From Heterorhizobium halophytocola (lineage in GTDB: Bacteria > Pseudomonadota > Alphaproteobacteria > Rhizobiales > Rhizobiaceae), in assembly GCF_017873095.1 (NCBI RefSeq), contig NZ_JAGGJU010000006.1:248001-312000 (forward strand): a DNA stretch of 64,000 nt, given 5' to 3'. A program made the translations under genes and the position numbers. The notes beneath the pieces are model-generated. The model did not search any database. It was not told where the DNA came from and was given only the letters and a program-made list of their open reading frames with translations. Positions 1-9,415 of the stretch are shown piece after piece. Positions within the stretch are counted from its first letter, which is position 1. The number at the start of each line of letters is the position of its first letter.

Positions 1-618
1 GGCCCGATACTCGATCTCGGACCCTACTACATCGCCAACCTGATCAACCTGATCGGCCCGGTGAAGCGGGTGGGCGCGCTTACCTCGATGGCGAGCGAGA
101 CCCGCACGATCACCAGCCAGCCGCGCTCCGGCGAGACGATTCCGGTCAAGACTCCGACCAATATTCATGCGCTGCTCGAGTTCCGGAACGGCGCGACGAT
201 CACGCTGTCGGCCAGCTGGGACGTCTGGAGCCATCGCCACGCCAACATGGAGCTCTACGGCACCGAAGGCTCGCTCTATGTGCCGGATCCGAACTTCTTC
301 GGCGGTACGGTCGAGGCGTCCGGCCGCAACAAGGATATCGCCGCGCTCGAAAACTGGAACCATCCCTTCGGCAAGAACAACCAGGAGAGCCCGCAGGGCC
401 CCCGCGCCAACTATCGCACGGCGGGTCTGGCCGACATGGCGATGGCGATCATCGAGAAACGCGACGCCCGCTGCTCGCTCGACCGCGCGCTGCACGGCGT
501 CGACGTGATGACCTCGATCCTGAAGTCGGGCGAGACCGGTGAGTTCGTCACGCTCTCGACAAGCTGCACCCAGCCGGCGGCGCTCGGGGTCGACGAGGCG
601 CAGGCGCTGTTGCGGTAA
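1..618 (+). CDS. Gfo/Idh/MocA family oxidoreductase, C-terminal part
   Basis: The reading frame is open from the first base, so the start lies before the window; only about 205 C-terminal residues are present. They match the substrate-binding half of NAD(P)-dependent sugar or inositol dehydrogenases of the Gfo/Idh/MocA family: an LDLGPYYIANL helix, the GALTSMASETR strand, a central HALLEFRNGATITLSASWDV sheet strand, and the MELYGTEGSLYVPDPNFFGG segment. The Rossmann domain is outside the window. The aldo-keto reductase and xylosidase that follow suggest a sugar-catabolic locus. The substrate cannot be told from this fragment. Confidence 0.85.
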   Translation, partial: GPILDLGPYYIANLINLIGPVKRVGALTSMASETRTITSQPRSGETIPVKTPTNIHALLEFRNGATITLSASWDVWSHRHANMELYGTEGSLYVPDPNFFGGTVEASGRNKDIAALENWNHPFGKNNQESPQGPRANYRTAGLADMAMAIIEKRDARCSLDRALHGVDVMTSILKSGETGEFVTLSTSCTQPAALGVDEAQALLR

Positions 619-747
619 GGCGACGACATGCCATAACTGGCGCTGCCGCTCATCCGGCCCTGTCGTCCGTTTCCCGCTTTGCCGGGAGACGGACCCGCGG
701 GGCGACAAGCGGCGGATCGCGAAGACTGTATTTTGGGAGATTGCACC

Positions 748-1794
748 ATGGCCTGGACACCGGCTGAAAACCGCCACGAGAAGATGAGATACAACCGCCT
801 GGGTAACAGCGGCCTGAAGCTGCCGGCGATCTCGCTTGGCCTCTGGCACAATTTCGGCGACGACACGCCGCACCAGCGCAAGGTCGAGATGTGCCGCACG
901 GCCTTCGATCTCGGCATCACCCACTTCGACCTTGCCAACAATTACGGCCCGCCGCCCGGCTCGGCCGAGACGGCCTTTGGCCGCATCCTGAAGGATGAAT
1001 TCTCCGGCCTGCGCGACCAGATGGTCATCTCGTCCAAGGCCGGCTACCTGATGTGGCCAGGCCCCTACGGCGAATGGGGCAGCCGCAAATATCTGATCGC
1101 GTCCTGCGACCAGAGCCTGAAGCGCATGGGCCTCGACTATGTCGACATCTTCTACTCGCACCGCTTCGACCCCGACACGCCGCTCGAAGAAACCTGCGGC
1201 GCGCTCGATCATATCGTCCGATCGGGCAGGGCGCTTTATGTCGGCATCTCCTCCTATAATTCGCAGCGCACCCGCGAGGCGGCGGCGATCCTCAAATCGC
1301 TCGGCACGCCCTGCATCATCCACCAGCCGAGCTATTCCATGCTCAACCGCTGGGTCGAGGACGACGGGCTGATCGATACGCTGGAGGAGCTCGGCATCGG
1401 GTCGATCGTGTTCTCGCCGCTGGCCCAGGGCATGCTGACGACGAAATACCTGAATGGCGTGCCGGAGGAGAGCCGGGCGGCGGCATCGAAGTCGCTGAAC
1501 CCGGATTTCCTCAACGACAAGAATGTCGAGAACATCCGCCAGCTGAACCGCATCGCCGAGGGCCGAGGCCAGACGCTGGCGCAGATGGCGATTGCCTGGG
1601 TGCTGCGGCGCGGCCGGATCACCTCGGCGCTGATCGGCGCCTCGCGGGCCGCCCAGATCGTCGATTGCGTCAAGGCGCTCGACAATCCGGACTTTACCGA
1701 TGCGGAACTGGCCGAGATCGACAGCTTCGCCCGCGAGGCCGACATCAACCTCTGGGCCGCTTCCGCCGAGCGCCAGGGGCCGGCGCGCAAATAA
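748..1794 (+). CDS. Aldo/keto reductase, YghZ / L-glyceraldehyde-3-phosphate reductase type
   Basis: A 348-residue NADPH-dependent aldo/keto reductase. The ATG at 748 follows TTGGGAGA; an in-frame upstream ATG at 679 adds residues without family character. The tetrad is visible: Asp and Tyr in THFDLANNYGP, Lys in MVISSKAGY and His in FYSHRFD. The GPPPGSAE loop and the late ALIGASRAAQI cofactor-binding stretch resemble the YghZ/Gpr and Kv-beta-like branch (AKR14), whose E. coli member reduces L-glyceraldehyde 3-phosphate. It lies 129 bp after the oxidoreductase and 116 bp before the GH43 gene, so co-transcription is plausible. The physiological substrate is inferred. Confidence 0.88.
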   Translation: MAWTPAENRHEKMRYNRLGNSGLKLPAISLGLWHNFGDDTPHQRKVEMCRTAFDLGITHFDLANNYGPPPGSAETAFGRILKDEFSGLRDQMVISSKAGYLMWPGPYGEWGSRKYLIASCDQSLKRMGLDYVDIFYSHRFDPDTPLEETCGALDHIVRSGRALYVGISSYNSQRTREAAAILKSLGTPCIIHQPSYSMLNRWVEDDGLIDTLEELGIGSIVFSPLAQGMLTTKYLNGVPEESRAAASKSLNPDFLNDKNVENIRQLNRIAEGRGQTLAQMAIAWVLRRGRITSALIGASRAAQIVDCVKALDNPDFTDAELAEIDSFAREADINLWAASAERQGPARK

Positions 1795-1910
1795 CCGCCA
1801 GCGTCAGGGCCTGGCGGCAACCCTCATCCGGTTGCCGCCGCCTTCTCCGCTGGCGAAGGCAATCGCATCCGCACACAGCATCGATCGTATCTCGAGGAGG
1901 AGAGCCATCC

Positions 1911-3518
1911 ATGATCCGCAACCCGATCCTGCCGGGCTTCAATCCCGATCCTTCGATCTGCCGGGTCGGCGAAGACTATTATATCGCCACCTCCACCTTC
2001 GAATGGTATCCGGGCGTGCAGATCCACCACTCGCGCGATCTGGTCAACTGGACGCTGGTGCGCCGTCCGCTGGAGCGCGCCTCCCAGCTCGACATGCGCG
2101 GCAATCCCGACAGCTGTGGCGTCTGGGCGCCTTGCCTTTCCCATGCCGATGGCCGCTTCTGGCTGGTCTATACCGACGTCAAGCGGTTCGACGGCAATTT
2201 CAAGGACGCGCACAACTATATCGTGACCGCCGACACCATAGAGAGTGCGTGGTCCGATCCGGTCTACGTCAACTCCTCCGGCTTCGACCCCTCGCTGTTT
2301 CACGACGATGACGGCCGCAAGTGGTTCCTCAACATGCAATGGAACCACCGCACGCAGAGCTATGGCGGCCAGCCGAAATCGCCGGCTTTCGACGGCATCC
2401 TGCTGCAGGAATGGGACGCCGCCTCGGGCACACTTGTCGGCCCGATCCGCAATATCTTTGCCGGCACCGAGCTCGGCCTGGTCGAGGGGCCGCATCTCTT
2501 TCGCCGCAACGGCTGGTACTATCTGACGACGGCCGAGGGCGGCACGGGTTATGACCACGCCGTCACCATGGCCCGATCGCGGACGATCGAGGGTCCTTAT
2601 GATCTGCATCCCGACAGATATCTGATCACGTCGAAGGATCACCCGGAGGCAAGCCTGCAGCGGGCAGGGCACGGCCAATATGTCGAAACGCCGGATGGCG
2701 CTGCCTATCACACCCATCTCTGCGGCCGGCCCCTGCCGCCGCAGCGCCGCTGCACGCTCGGCCGCGAGACCGCGCTGCAGAAATGCAGCTGGAAGGACGA
2801 CGGCTGGCTCTACCTTGCCGATGGCGGGCCGGTGCCTGCCGTCGACGTATCGGCGCCTACCGATGTCGCATCCGAACGGCCGCAAACCTGCCTCTACGAT
2901 TTCGACGAGACGTCCTTGCCGGCCGACTTCCAGTGGCTGCGCACGCCCGAACCGGACCGCATCTTCTCGCTCGCCGATCGCCCCGGCCACCTGCGTCTCT
3001 ACGGCCGTGAAAGCATCGGCGCCTGGTTCGAACAGGCGTTGGTTGCCCGACGGCAGGAACATCATGCCTTCCGGGCCGAAACGGTGGTCGAGTTTACCCC
3101 CGACACCTACCAGCAGGTCGCGGGCCTGACGCATTACTACAACCGCCACAAGTTCCACGCGCTCGCCGTCACCCTCGACGAGAAGCTCGGACGCGTCGTT
3201 ACCATTCTCTCGTGCCCGGGCGACTTCCCGCATGGCCGCCTGGAATTTCCGGTCGGAGCCGGCGAGACAATCGGCGAGGGCCCGGTCGAACTTGCCATGG
3301 AGATCCGCCACAACGATCTGCGGTTCTACCATCGCAGCGGCGGCGAGACCCAGTGGCAGGCGTTCGGTCCGGTGCTCGACGCCGGCGTCGTATCCGACCA
3401 GGGCGGGCGCGGCGAGCATGGCTCGTTTACCGGTGCCTTCTGCGGCGTCTTTGCCTTCGACACCAGTGGCCGGGCGAAGGCTGCCGATTTCGACCGCTTC
3501 CGTTATATGCCGCTCTGA
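1911..3518 (+). CDS. Glycoside hydrolase family 43 beta-xylosidase
   Basis: A 535-residue protein whose ATG follows CGAGGAGGAGAG. The GH43 five-blade propeller fills the first ~310 residues. The expected catalytic positions are seen: base Asp13 in GFNPDPSICR, the pKa-tuning Asp in SSGFDPSLF and acid Glu in LGLVEGPHLF. A C-terminal beta-sandwich (about residues 330-535) matches the XynB/subfamily-11 architecture of xylan 1,4-beta-xylosidases that release xylose from xylo-oligosaccharides. No signal peptide is apparent, so it probably acts in the cytoplasm on imported oligosaccharides. An alpha-arabinofuranosidase side activity is possible. Confidence 0.9.
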   Translation: MIRNPILPGFNPDPSICRVGEDYYIATSTFEWYPGVQIHHSRDLVNWTLVRRPLERASQLDMRGNPDSCGVWAPCLSHADGRFWLVYTDVKRFDGNFKDAHNYIVTADTIESAWSDPVYVNSSGFDPSLFHDDDGRKWFLNMQWNHRTQSYGGQPKSPAFDGILLQEWDAASGTLVGPIRNIFAGTELGLVEGPHLFRRNGWYYLTTAEGGTGYDHAVTMARSRTIEGPYDLHPDRYLITSKDHPEASLQRAGHGQYVETPDGAAYHTHLCGRPLPPQRRCTLGRETALQKCSWKDDGWLYLADGGPVPAVDVSAPTDVASERPQTCLYDFDETSLPADFQWLRTPEPDRIFSLADRPGHLRLYGRESIGAWFEQALVARRQEHHAFRAETVVEFTPDTYQQVAGLTHYYNRHKFHALAVTLDEKLGRVVTILSCPGDFPHGRLEFPVGAGETIGEGPVELAMEIRHNDLRFYHRSGGETQWQAFGPVLDAGVVSDQGGRGEHGSFTGAFCGVFAFDTSGRAKAADFDRFRYMPL

Positions 3519-3524
3519 CGAGGG

Positions 3525-4181
3525 TCAGCCGGCGAGCGAGACCACGGCATTGACGCTGGCGGCCACCAGAACCGTGTTGAAGAAGAACGATACGACGGCG
3601 TGGACGAGATTGATCCGCCGCATCGTCTTGGTGGTGATCGCCACGTCCGAGGTCTGGGCCGTCATGCCGATGACAAAGGAGAAATAGAGGAAATCCCAGG
3701 CGCCGGGGTCCGGCGTCTGCGGGAAATCCAGCCCGCCGCGCTGCGTCTCGTTTTCGCGCTCCTGCTCGGCCGGTCGCCAGTAATGGTGCGCATAATGCAG
3801 GGCAAACATGGTGTGCAGCGTCACCCATCCGAGGAACACCGACAGGAAGGCGGCAGTGATCTCCGTCATCCCCGGAAAGGTCTGCCGGTTGATCGCGTGA
3901 AACAGTGCCACCAGCGCGCCGGCGGCGGCCACCAGGGTGACGGTAAGGATGAGCGGCGCCGGCTCGTCGTCATTGCTCGCCCGTGCCTTCAAGGCGTCCG
4001 CATCAAGCCGCGGAATGCGGTAGCCCATCATCACCAGATAGATCAGGAAGAAGACATTGATCGGTATGCCGAGCGCCAGTTTCGGCTGCAGCGCCAGCGT
4101 GGCAAGCAGACTGAGAATGCCGCCGGTGAGCCCGAAGAGGAAGGGGCCATGGCGATGGTGAAAGAGTCTGGATCCGAGCAT
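3525..4181 (-). CDS. DUF1345 family membrane protein
   Basis: A 218-residue integral membrane protein with about five hydrophobic segments (near residues 15-32, 38-54, 78-96, 107-125 and 190-212). It carries the DUF1345 hallmarks: FALHYAHHYW after a membrane helix and a DFLYFSFVIGMTAQTSDVAI stretch. Function is unknown for the family. It starts 17 bp after the YaiI-like gene on the same strand and ends 6 bp from the convergent xylosidase gene. Confidence 0.85.
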   Translation of the reverse strand: MLGSRLFHHRHGPFLFGLTGGILSLLATLALQPKLALGIPINVFFLIYLVMMGYRIPRLDADALKARASNDDEPAPLILTVTLVAAAGALVALFHAINRQTFPGMTEITAAFLSVFLGWVTLHTMFALHYAHHYWRPAEQERENETQRGGLDFPQTPDPGAWDFLYFSFVIGMTAQTSDVAITTKTMRRINLVHAVVSFFFNTVLVAASVNAVVSLAG

Positions 4182-4198
4182 GCCGGTCTGTCCCGGGT

Positions 4199-4648
4199 CT
4201 AGATGGAATTGGCGCGGCGGCAGAGCCGTTCGAGCGTTTCCAGAAAGCTCGAACGGTCGCGCGGGCCGAAGGGTGCGTTGTAGCCCTTGCTTTCGCCTGT
4301 TTCGCGCAGATGCGCGCCGAGATCGCGCATCGCGGTCGCCATGCCGATATTGGTCTCGTCGAAGATCCGCCCGGTCGGTCCGGTGACCAGTGCGCCGGCG
4401 CCGACGCAGCGTCCTGCCAGCGGCACGTCCGCGGTCACCACGATGTCGCCCGGTCCGCAGCGCTCGGCGATCCAGTCGTCGGCGGCATCGAAGCCGGCCG
4501 AGACGATGACGTTCTCGACCATCGGGTCGCGCGACGGGCGCAGGCCGGAATTGGCGACCAGCGTGACCGGCAGGTCGTGGCGTTCGGCCACTTTCAGGAT
4601 TTCCGGCTTCACCGGACAGGCATCGGCATCGACATAGATACGGGTCAT
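4199..4648 (-). CDS. YaiI/YqxD family protein (UPF0178, DUF188)
   Basis: A 149-residue protein starting MTRIYVDADACPVKPEIL. The YVDADACPVK motif at the N terminus and the later VVTADVPLA and GYNAPFGPRDRSSFLETLE segments define the UPF0178 family, which has a PIN-like fold with clustered aspartates and no established reaction. The in-frame ATG at 4672 would add eight residues; the start at 4648 is preferred because the family begins directly at this strand. Likely transcribed with the DUF1345 gene downstream. Confidence 0.88.
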   Translation of the reverse strand: MTRIYVDADACPVKPEILKVAERHDLPVTLVANSGLRPSRDPMVENVIVSAGFDAADDWIAERCGPGDIVVTADVPLAGRCVGAGALVTGPTGRIFDETNIGMATAMRDLGAHLRETGESKGYNAPFGPRDRSSFLETLERLCRRANSI

Positions 4649-4941
4649 GGAGGGCGTTTTATCTGCTTTCATCGGGACATCACAGGCGGCTTAGCACGCC
4701 AGCCTTGAGGCCGCTACGGGCTGCTGCAAGGGCCGCGAAAACGAAAGCCGGCTTTGTGTGCTGCATTCTTTGCGTGCCGCATTGCGGATCACCCGGGCGA
4801 TAGCGCATGGCAGGCGACGCGACGGCCGACCGCAATGTGCTGGAGAGCATTGCCAGGAAAAGTGTCACCGCGGTTTTTCCGTCCGCAAATGCATAAAAAA
4901 GCTAGGCCCCGTCCGGTGAACGCGTGTTTGCCGGATTTGAT

Positions 4942-6249
4942 CTAGATCAGCAACAGGTCGCAGGCGACGCTAACGGCGAGCGCATGCAGCGCGATCGTCC
5001 CGTAAAGCCCGAGCCCGATCATCACGCGTTGCGACAGCGTGATATCCTCCAGCACCAGTCGCGTGCTGAACGACTGGCCGCCGATCAGGCTGAGCAGGGT
5101 GAAGACCGCAAGGCTTGCGATCAGCGCGATTGGCGGCACGCCGATATGCCAGCCGGTGGCGACGATCAGCGCGCTCGCCGCAAGGCTGCCGAGCAACAGC
5201 GTCGGCCGGTTCGGGCAAAGCTGCCGCAGCACCTGGCCGCCGTCGAAACGGCTCATCGGCAGCAGATTCAGCAGATTGAAGGCGCCGAGAATGAGCAGCG
5301 CGATCGCCAGCACATGGGTCGTGGCCGAGGACAGGCCGAAACCGCCGGTGCGGATCGCCGAAATCAGGATCGGCACGAAGAAGGCCGACAGCCCCGGTCC
5401 CATCAGCGCGCAGGCGGCCGCCTCGAAACGGCTGTCATAGGGGCGCCCGCCGATCGCCACGCCACCGAGGATCGGCAGGAAGAGCATGCGCACCTTTTCA
5501 TGGCCGAAGGCACGGTAGGCGGCCATATGGCCGAGTTCGTGCAGCACGATCACCAGGGTCAGGATGGTCGACAGCATCAGGCCGGAGGCGTTGCGGCCGA
5601 AAAACGGCCAGAGCATCAGTGTCGACAGGATGGCGAGGCCGACCTGCACGGCCGGATGGCCGAAATGCCCCATGCTTTTCGGCTCGCGGTTTTCCGCCGC
5701 CGCGCTCAGCCGTTCCAGTTCGCGCTGCATCCAGCGGCGGCGAAAGAGAAGGCCGCCGAAGCCGCGGTAGCGGTCGCTCTGTTCGAAGGTGATCCGCGCT
5801 TGTCCACCGGCTTCGCGCGATATGATCCGGCGCTCGCTGAAATGCTGCCAGAAGCTCTGCGCCAACACGGTGTCGTCGACGACGCTGCGCTCTTCGCCGA
5901 AGACCTGGCCGGCGGCATCCGGCAGCGCGGTCGCCCGCACCGTCCGCCGGATCGGTTCGCCCTTGCGCCCCGCCGCCTTGTAGGTGAGTTCGACCAGCCG
6001 CGCATCGTCCCGATCGGGGTTGTCGAGGGCGCGAGCCGCGGTCAGGTCGTCGTTCCATTGGGCGAGACGCGCCGGCTCCAGCAGTCTGGCGACAGTCTCC
6101 GGCCGGGCATCGACGACACGGCTGAGGCGGACGGTCCGCCTGCCGATCGGGGCGGCCATCAGCAACCAGATGGCGACGAGACTGCACAGCAGAAGCACGA
6201 TGGTGGTCAATTGCACGACGGAAGGCTCCACGGGCAGTTCGAATGGCAT
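4942..6249 (-). CDS. Site-2 protease family (M50) membrane metalloprotease with N-terminal START-like domain
   Basis: A 435-residue protein. Residues ~10-33 form a membrane helix. Residues ~45-190 look like a SRPBCC/START-like lipid-binding domain (VDARPETVARLLEPARLAQW...). The rest is a polytopic M50 zinc protease with HELGH in a membrane helix and the second zinc motif NLLPMSRFDGGQ (N-x2-P-x3-DGG). The HELGHMAAYRAFG context is of the intramembrane peptidase type. The start at 6249 was chosen because earlier in-frame methionines add low-complexity sequence overlapping the EamA gene. The START plus M50 pairing is less common than PDZ or CBS pairings; the target protein is unknown. Confidence 0.82.
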   Translation of the reverse strand: MPFELPVEPSVVQLTTIVLLLCSLVAIWLLMAAPIGRRTVRLSRVVDARPETVARLLEPARLAQWNDDLTAARALDNPDRDDARLVELTYKAAGRKGEPIRRTVRATALPDAAGQVFGEERSVVDDTVLAQSFWQHFSERRIISREAGGQARITFEQSDRYRGFGGLLFRRRWMQRELERLSAAAENREPKSMGHFGHPAVQVGLAILSTLMLWPFFGRNASGLMLSTILTLVIVLHELGHMAAYRAFGHEKVRMLFLPILGGVAIGGRPYDSRFEAAACALMGPGLSAFFVPILISAIRTGGFGLSSATTHVLAIALLILGAFNLLNLLPMSRFDGGQVLRQLCPNRPTLLLGSLAASALIVATGWHIGVPPIALIASLAVFTLLSLIGGQSFSTRLVLEDITLSQRVMIGLGLYGTIALHALAVSVACDLLLI

Positions 6250-6334
6250 GCAAGCACCCGGCGCGCACCGTCCTGCGACGGCAATCGGGACCGGGCCTCG
6301 GCGGCCATCCTGAGGGCAAAAGCTTTCGGGAGGA

Positions 6335-7312
6335 TCAACCGTCAGGGTTAATTTCTGTACGTGCAGTCTCGATATCCGGCACGGATAAAGTGAGCCGTTG
6401 TGCATTGCGGCGTTCGCGCCACAGGATAAACAGGCCGGATCCGACGATGATGACGATGCCCGACCATTTCGACAGCGAGGGGAAATCGTTAAACAGGGCA
6501 TAGCCGAGCACGGTGGCGGCGATGATCTCGAAATACTGGAAGGGCGCGAGAACGGAGAGGGCCGCCATGCGGAAGGCGCGCACCACCAGCAGGTGGATAT
6601 AGCCGGAGATCCAGCCGAGCAGCACGACCAGGCCAAGGCCCAGCAGGCTGTGGGGCAGGGACGGCGCAAAATCCGCATTCCCCGCGGCATGCCCGCCGAT
6701 CAGCGCCAGGCCGACAAAGATCGTGCCGCCCATGCCGGCCATGGTCTGCATGGTCATCGGCGTGTCGGCGTCGCCCAGTGCCCGGTTGAGAAACATGTAG
6801 ATGGCAAACAGAAAGGCGGCACCGACCGGCAGCAGCGCCGTCAGCCCGAAGATCTCGAAGCTCGGCTGGATGACGATCATCGCCCCGGCAAAGCCGATGA
6901 CGATCGCCAGCCAGCGGCGCCATCCGACCTTGTCGCCGAGAAAAACCGCCGACAGCGCCGTCAGGATGAAGGGTTCGACGAAATAGATGGCAAAGGCATC
7001 GGCCAGCGGCATGTAGGTGACGGCGGTGAAGAACATCAGGCTTGCGGCCCCATGCAGCACGCCGCGCAACAGATTGCCGAAGGGCCGCTTGGCCTTGAAC
7101 GCTGCGCGACCCTGCAGCGCGACGAGCATGGGCAGGGTGCAGACCATCTGGAAGAAGAATCGGTAGAAGGTCACCTGGCCCGGCGACATGCCCTCGAAGG
7201 TCGACATATACTTGGCGATGGTGTCCATCAGCGGCAGCACCATCATGCAGAACGCCATCAGCGCCATGCCCTGCACCGTGCTGTCCTGTCCGCCCTTCAC
7301 CGCAATTGTCAT
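6335..7312 (-). CDS. DMT superfamily transporter, EamA type
   Basis: A 325-residue inner-membrane protein with ten predicted helices in two EamA repeats. The first repeat contains TFYRFFFQMVCTLPML and FFTAVTYMPLADAFAIYFVEP, the second APFQYFEIIAATVLGYALF. It belongs to the RhaT/YdcZ-like drug-metabolite exporters; substrate unknown. The start MTIAVKGGQD at 7312 is preferred over an upstream in-frame ATG at 7465 whose added residues are arginine-rich and not membrane-like. Confidence 0.88.
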   Translation of the reverse strand: MTIAVKGGQDSTVQGMALMAFCMMVLPLMDTIAKYMSTFEGMSPGQVTFYRFFFQMVCTLPMLVALQGRAAFKAKRPFGNLLRGVLHGAASLMFFTAVTYMPLADAFAIYFVEPFILTALSAVFLGDKVGWRRWLAIVIGFAGAMIVIQPSFEIFGLTALLPVGAAFLFAIYMFLNRALGDADTPMTMQTMAGMGGTIFVGLALIGGHAAGNADFAPSLPHSLLGLGLVVLLGWISGYIHLLVVRAFRMAALSVLAPFQYFEIIAATVLGYALFNDFPSLSKWSGIVIIVGSGLFILWRERRNAQRLTLSVPDIETARTEINPDG

Positions 7313-7606
7313 GTCTCTGATCCGTCCGAGGAAAGTGCCATCTGGCACGCCGGGTAGGGGGCCCGCAAGACGGCATGCGGGCAATCCGGTTCGGTGTTTA
7401 GAGGCCCTCGCGGTCGCGCCCACGAGATTTTGTGGCGCCTTGAGGCTGGCATGTGCCGGAACCACTGCCTATGGTAGGCATTCTAGCGCTGCCCGACCGA
7501 ATGGGCGCGAGCGGACCGGGCGGCCTTCCTGCCGCCGGTCTTCAAGGGGGCTGTGACGACCGTCCGGGCGATGGTCGGCAGCCCTCCAGCAGGAAGGATA
7601 ATCTAC

Positions 7607-8011
7607 GTGAATGCATCCATGTCCTCGGATCAGTTCTTCACCGATGCCAGCGACGACACGCTTGGCGGGCGGCTATCGAGCGCCCGTGATGCGGCCGGCG
7701 TGTCCTTGAGCGCCCTTGCCAACCAGCTCGGCGTCAAGCGCGACACGCTGCAGGCCTGGGAGACCGACCGCTCCGAACCCCGTCCGTCGCGACTGGTCAA
7801 CCTTGCCGGCATTCTCGGCGTGTCGCCGATGTGGCTGATGATCGGCCGCGGCGAGGGCCCCGTGATGACGGCCGAGGTCGCCTCGATGGAAACGGTCGAG
7901 ATGGAACTCGCCCGCCTGAGGGAGATGCATCAGGACATGGGTCGGGTCATCCAGTCGCTGGAAGAGCAGATCCGCAGGGTGGCAGCCCGCGGGAGCGACC
8001 TGGACAGCTGA
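7607..8011 (+). CDS. XRE-family helix-turn-helix transcriptional regulator
   Basis: A protein of about 134 residues with a Cro/CI-type HTH: RLSSARDAAGVSLSALANQL is the first helix pair and VKRDTLQAWETDRSEPRPSR the recognition region, ending NLAGILGVSPMWLMIG. The tail (MELARLREMHQDMGRVIQSL) is a short coiled coil that likely dimerises. A GTG at 7607 has AGGAAGGA eight bases upstream and is taken as the start; the ATG at 7619 is the alternative. The regulated genes are not evident. Confidence 0.85.
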   Translation: MNASMSSDQFFTDASDDTLGGRLSSARDAAGVSLSALANQLGVKRDTLQAWETDRSEPRPSRLVNLAGILGVSPMWLMIGRGEGPVMTAEVASMETVEMELARLREMHQDMGRVIQSLEEQIRRVAARGSDLDS

Positions 8012-8038
8012 CCCGGCTTCGCGGCCGGGCGCAGGCCG

Positions 8039-8755
8039 TCAGGCCTCCAGCGCGGTCTCGCCGAACACCGATTCGAAGGCGTCCTTCAGCCGCATATCGA
8101 CATCCGCCATCATCACCGGCAGACCGAGATCGACGAGGCTGGTGACGCCGTACTGGCTGATGCCGCAGGGCACGATGCCGCCGAAATGGCTGAGGTCGGG
8201 TTCGACATTGATCGCCAGCCCGTGAAAGCTGACCCAGCGGCGGAGCCTGATTCCGATCGCGGCGATCTTGTCCTCGGCGACCGTGCCGTCGGGCAGAGGC
8301 GGCCTTTCCGGCCGGCGGACCCAGACGCCGACGCGGTCCTCGCGCCGTTCGCCGCGCACATTCATCGAATCGAGCGTGCGGATGATCACCTCTTCCAGGG
8401 CTGCCACATAGGCGCGCACATCCTGGCGCCGGCGCTTCAGATCGAGCATCACATAGGCAACGCGCTGGCCGGGGCCGTGATAGGTGTATTCGCCGCCACG
8501 CCCTGTAGCATGGACGGGAAACCGGTCGGGATCGATCAGGTCCGCCGCATTAGCGCTGGTGCCTGCCGTATAGAGTGGCGGATGTTCGACCAGCCACACG
8601 AGCTCGTCGGCGGTCCCATCGGCGATGCGCCCGACTTCGGCCTCCATCGTCGCCACGGCGTCATCATAGGAGACGAGACCGTCGCTGATCCGCCAGCGGA
8701 CGGGCGGGGAGCCTGGAATGGCGGGCATGTCGATGGACAGTTCGGTTCTGAGCAT
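8039..8755 (-). CDS. lipB: Octanoyl-[acyl-carrier-protein]:protein N-octanoyltransferase
   Basis: A 238-residue LipB, which moves the octanoyl group from acyl-ACP to lipoyl domains as the first step of lipoate synthesis. Family signatures are intact: [15 protein letters not shown], the [12 protein letters not shown] loop, the catalytic lysine in [20 protein letters not shown], and the catalytic cysteine in GGIVPCGI. Length is normal for Rhizobiales. The start at 8755 follows GAGGTG; Met10 (8728) is a possible alternative. It converges on the XRE gene with only 27 bp between them, holding a GC hairpin (8012-8029) with no T-run. Confidence 0.95.
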   Translation of the reverse strand: MLRTELSIDMPAIPGSPPVRWRISDGLVSYDDAVATMEAEVGRIADGTADELVWLVEHPPLYTAGTSANAADLIDPDRFPVHATGRGGEYTYHGPGQRVAYVMLDLKRRRQDVRAYVAALEEVIIRTLDSMNVRGERREDRVGVWVRRPERPPLPDGTVAEDKIAAIGIRLRRWVSFHGLAINVEPDLSHFGGIVPCGISQYGVTSLVDLGLPVMMADVDMRLKDAFESVFGETALEA

Positions 8756-8949
8756 GGGGCACCTCGGCCCCTTACTTGGCAGCGGATAAGGCGCAGATCA
8801 AGAGGCGCAGCCGCAGGCTCTCGCCCGCACTTTCCCAAGGCCTGTGGGAGGCTTGAAAGTTTTATCAGAAATCTGTCACAGCGCCCTTGTGCGGGTGAAA
8901 TCGTTTTGATACATGCTGCCCCGCCGGCGACAGTCGGCTCTACCACGAT

Positions 8950-9034
8950 GCGGTCGTGGCGGAATTGGTAGACGCGCAGCGTTGAGGTCGCTGTGGGGCA
9001 ACCCGTGGAAGTTCGAGTCTTCTCGACCGCACCA
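8950..9034 (+). tRNA. tRNA-Leu (anticodon GAG)
   Basis: A class II tRNA. The acceptor stem GCGGTCG pairs with CGACCGC, followed by discriminator A and an encoded CCA. The anticodon stem CAGCG/CGCTG encloses the loop TTGAGGT, giving anticodon GAG for CUC/CUU leucine codons. The long variable arm (GTGGGGCAACCCGT region) and the GTTCGAGTC T-loop fit tRNA-Leu. A hairpin terminator follows at once. No integrase or att-like duplication is seen next to it. Confidence 0.97.
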
Positions 9035-9037
9035 AAG

Positions 9038-9063
9038 AAACCCGGCTTTAAGCCGGGTTTTTT
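9038..9063 (+). terminator. Rho-independent terminator of tRNA-Leu
   Basis: AAACCCGGCTT (9038-9048) and AGCCGGGTTT (9051-9060) form a hairpin with a very short loop, followed by three more T residues. It begins four bases after the tRNA CCA end. Confidence 0.9.
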
Positions 9064-9415
9064 GTTGTCTTGCGGCTTCTTGCCGGCATTTTCTCATGCA
9101 TTGGATGCCGCAGGGGCGATGGTTGCGAGGCCGATGCTCTCCTCTGTGCCAAAGATGATTCTGCCGATCCGTCCTTTGCACCGGAACAATCCCGCACTCC
9201 GCCTGTTTCATCTGGGATGAGGCGCTGCGCAGGAGCGTGCAGAATGGGCCTCGGCCGCCGTTGATTTTTGCCGGCGGCCTCAAGCCGGCATGTCGCAGAT
9301 TTGACCTCGTCTGAAATCCAGGCCTTCGTGCCGGACCAGGGATGGCCCTCCACGTCCAGGGCTGTCCGCCATTGCGGCTCTCATACCGGAGACCCGCCAA
9401 GCAAGGAGACGTGCC
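9064..9415. other. Non-coding stretch
   Basis: About 350 bases with no supported gene. The short open frames lack ribosome sites and family character. A GGCCGCC/GGCGGCC inverted repeat around 9251-9285 is the only structure noted. The last bases carry the AAGGAGA site of the next gene. Confidence 0.6.

Noticed and set aside
667-692. Hairpin between the oxidoreductase and the aldo-keto reductase genes
   Set aside because: Ten-base stem with a mismatch and no T-run; could be a processing or stalling hairpin, but a terminator is not supported.
4924-6351. Long open frame on the plus strand opposite the M50 protease gene
   Set aside because: Its product is Gln/Arg/Asp-rich with no fold and is the antisense shadow of a gene with clear HELGH and DGG motifs.
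8012-8029. CCCGGC/GCCGGG hairpin between the XRE gene and lipB
   Set aside because: Short stem without a T-run on either strand, so not called a terminator.
8950-9415. Possible integration site at tRNA-Leu
   Set aside because: No integrase, no direct repeat of the tRNA 3' end and no composition shift nearby.
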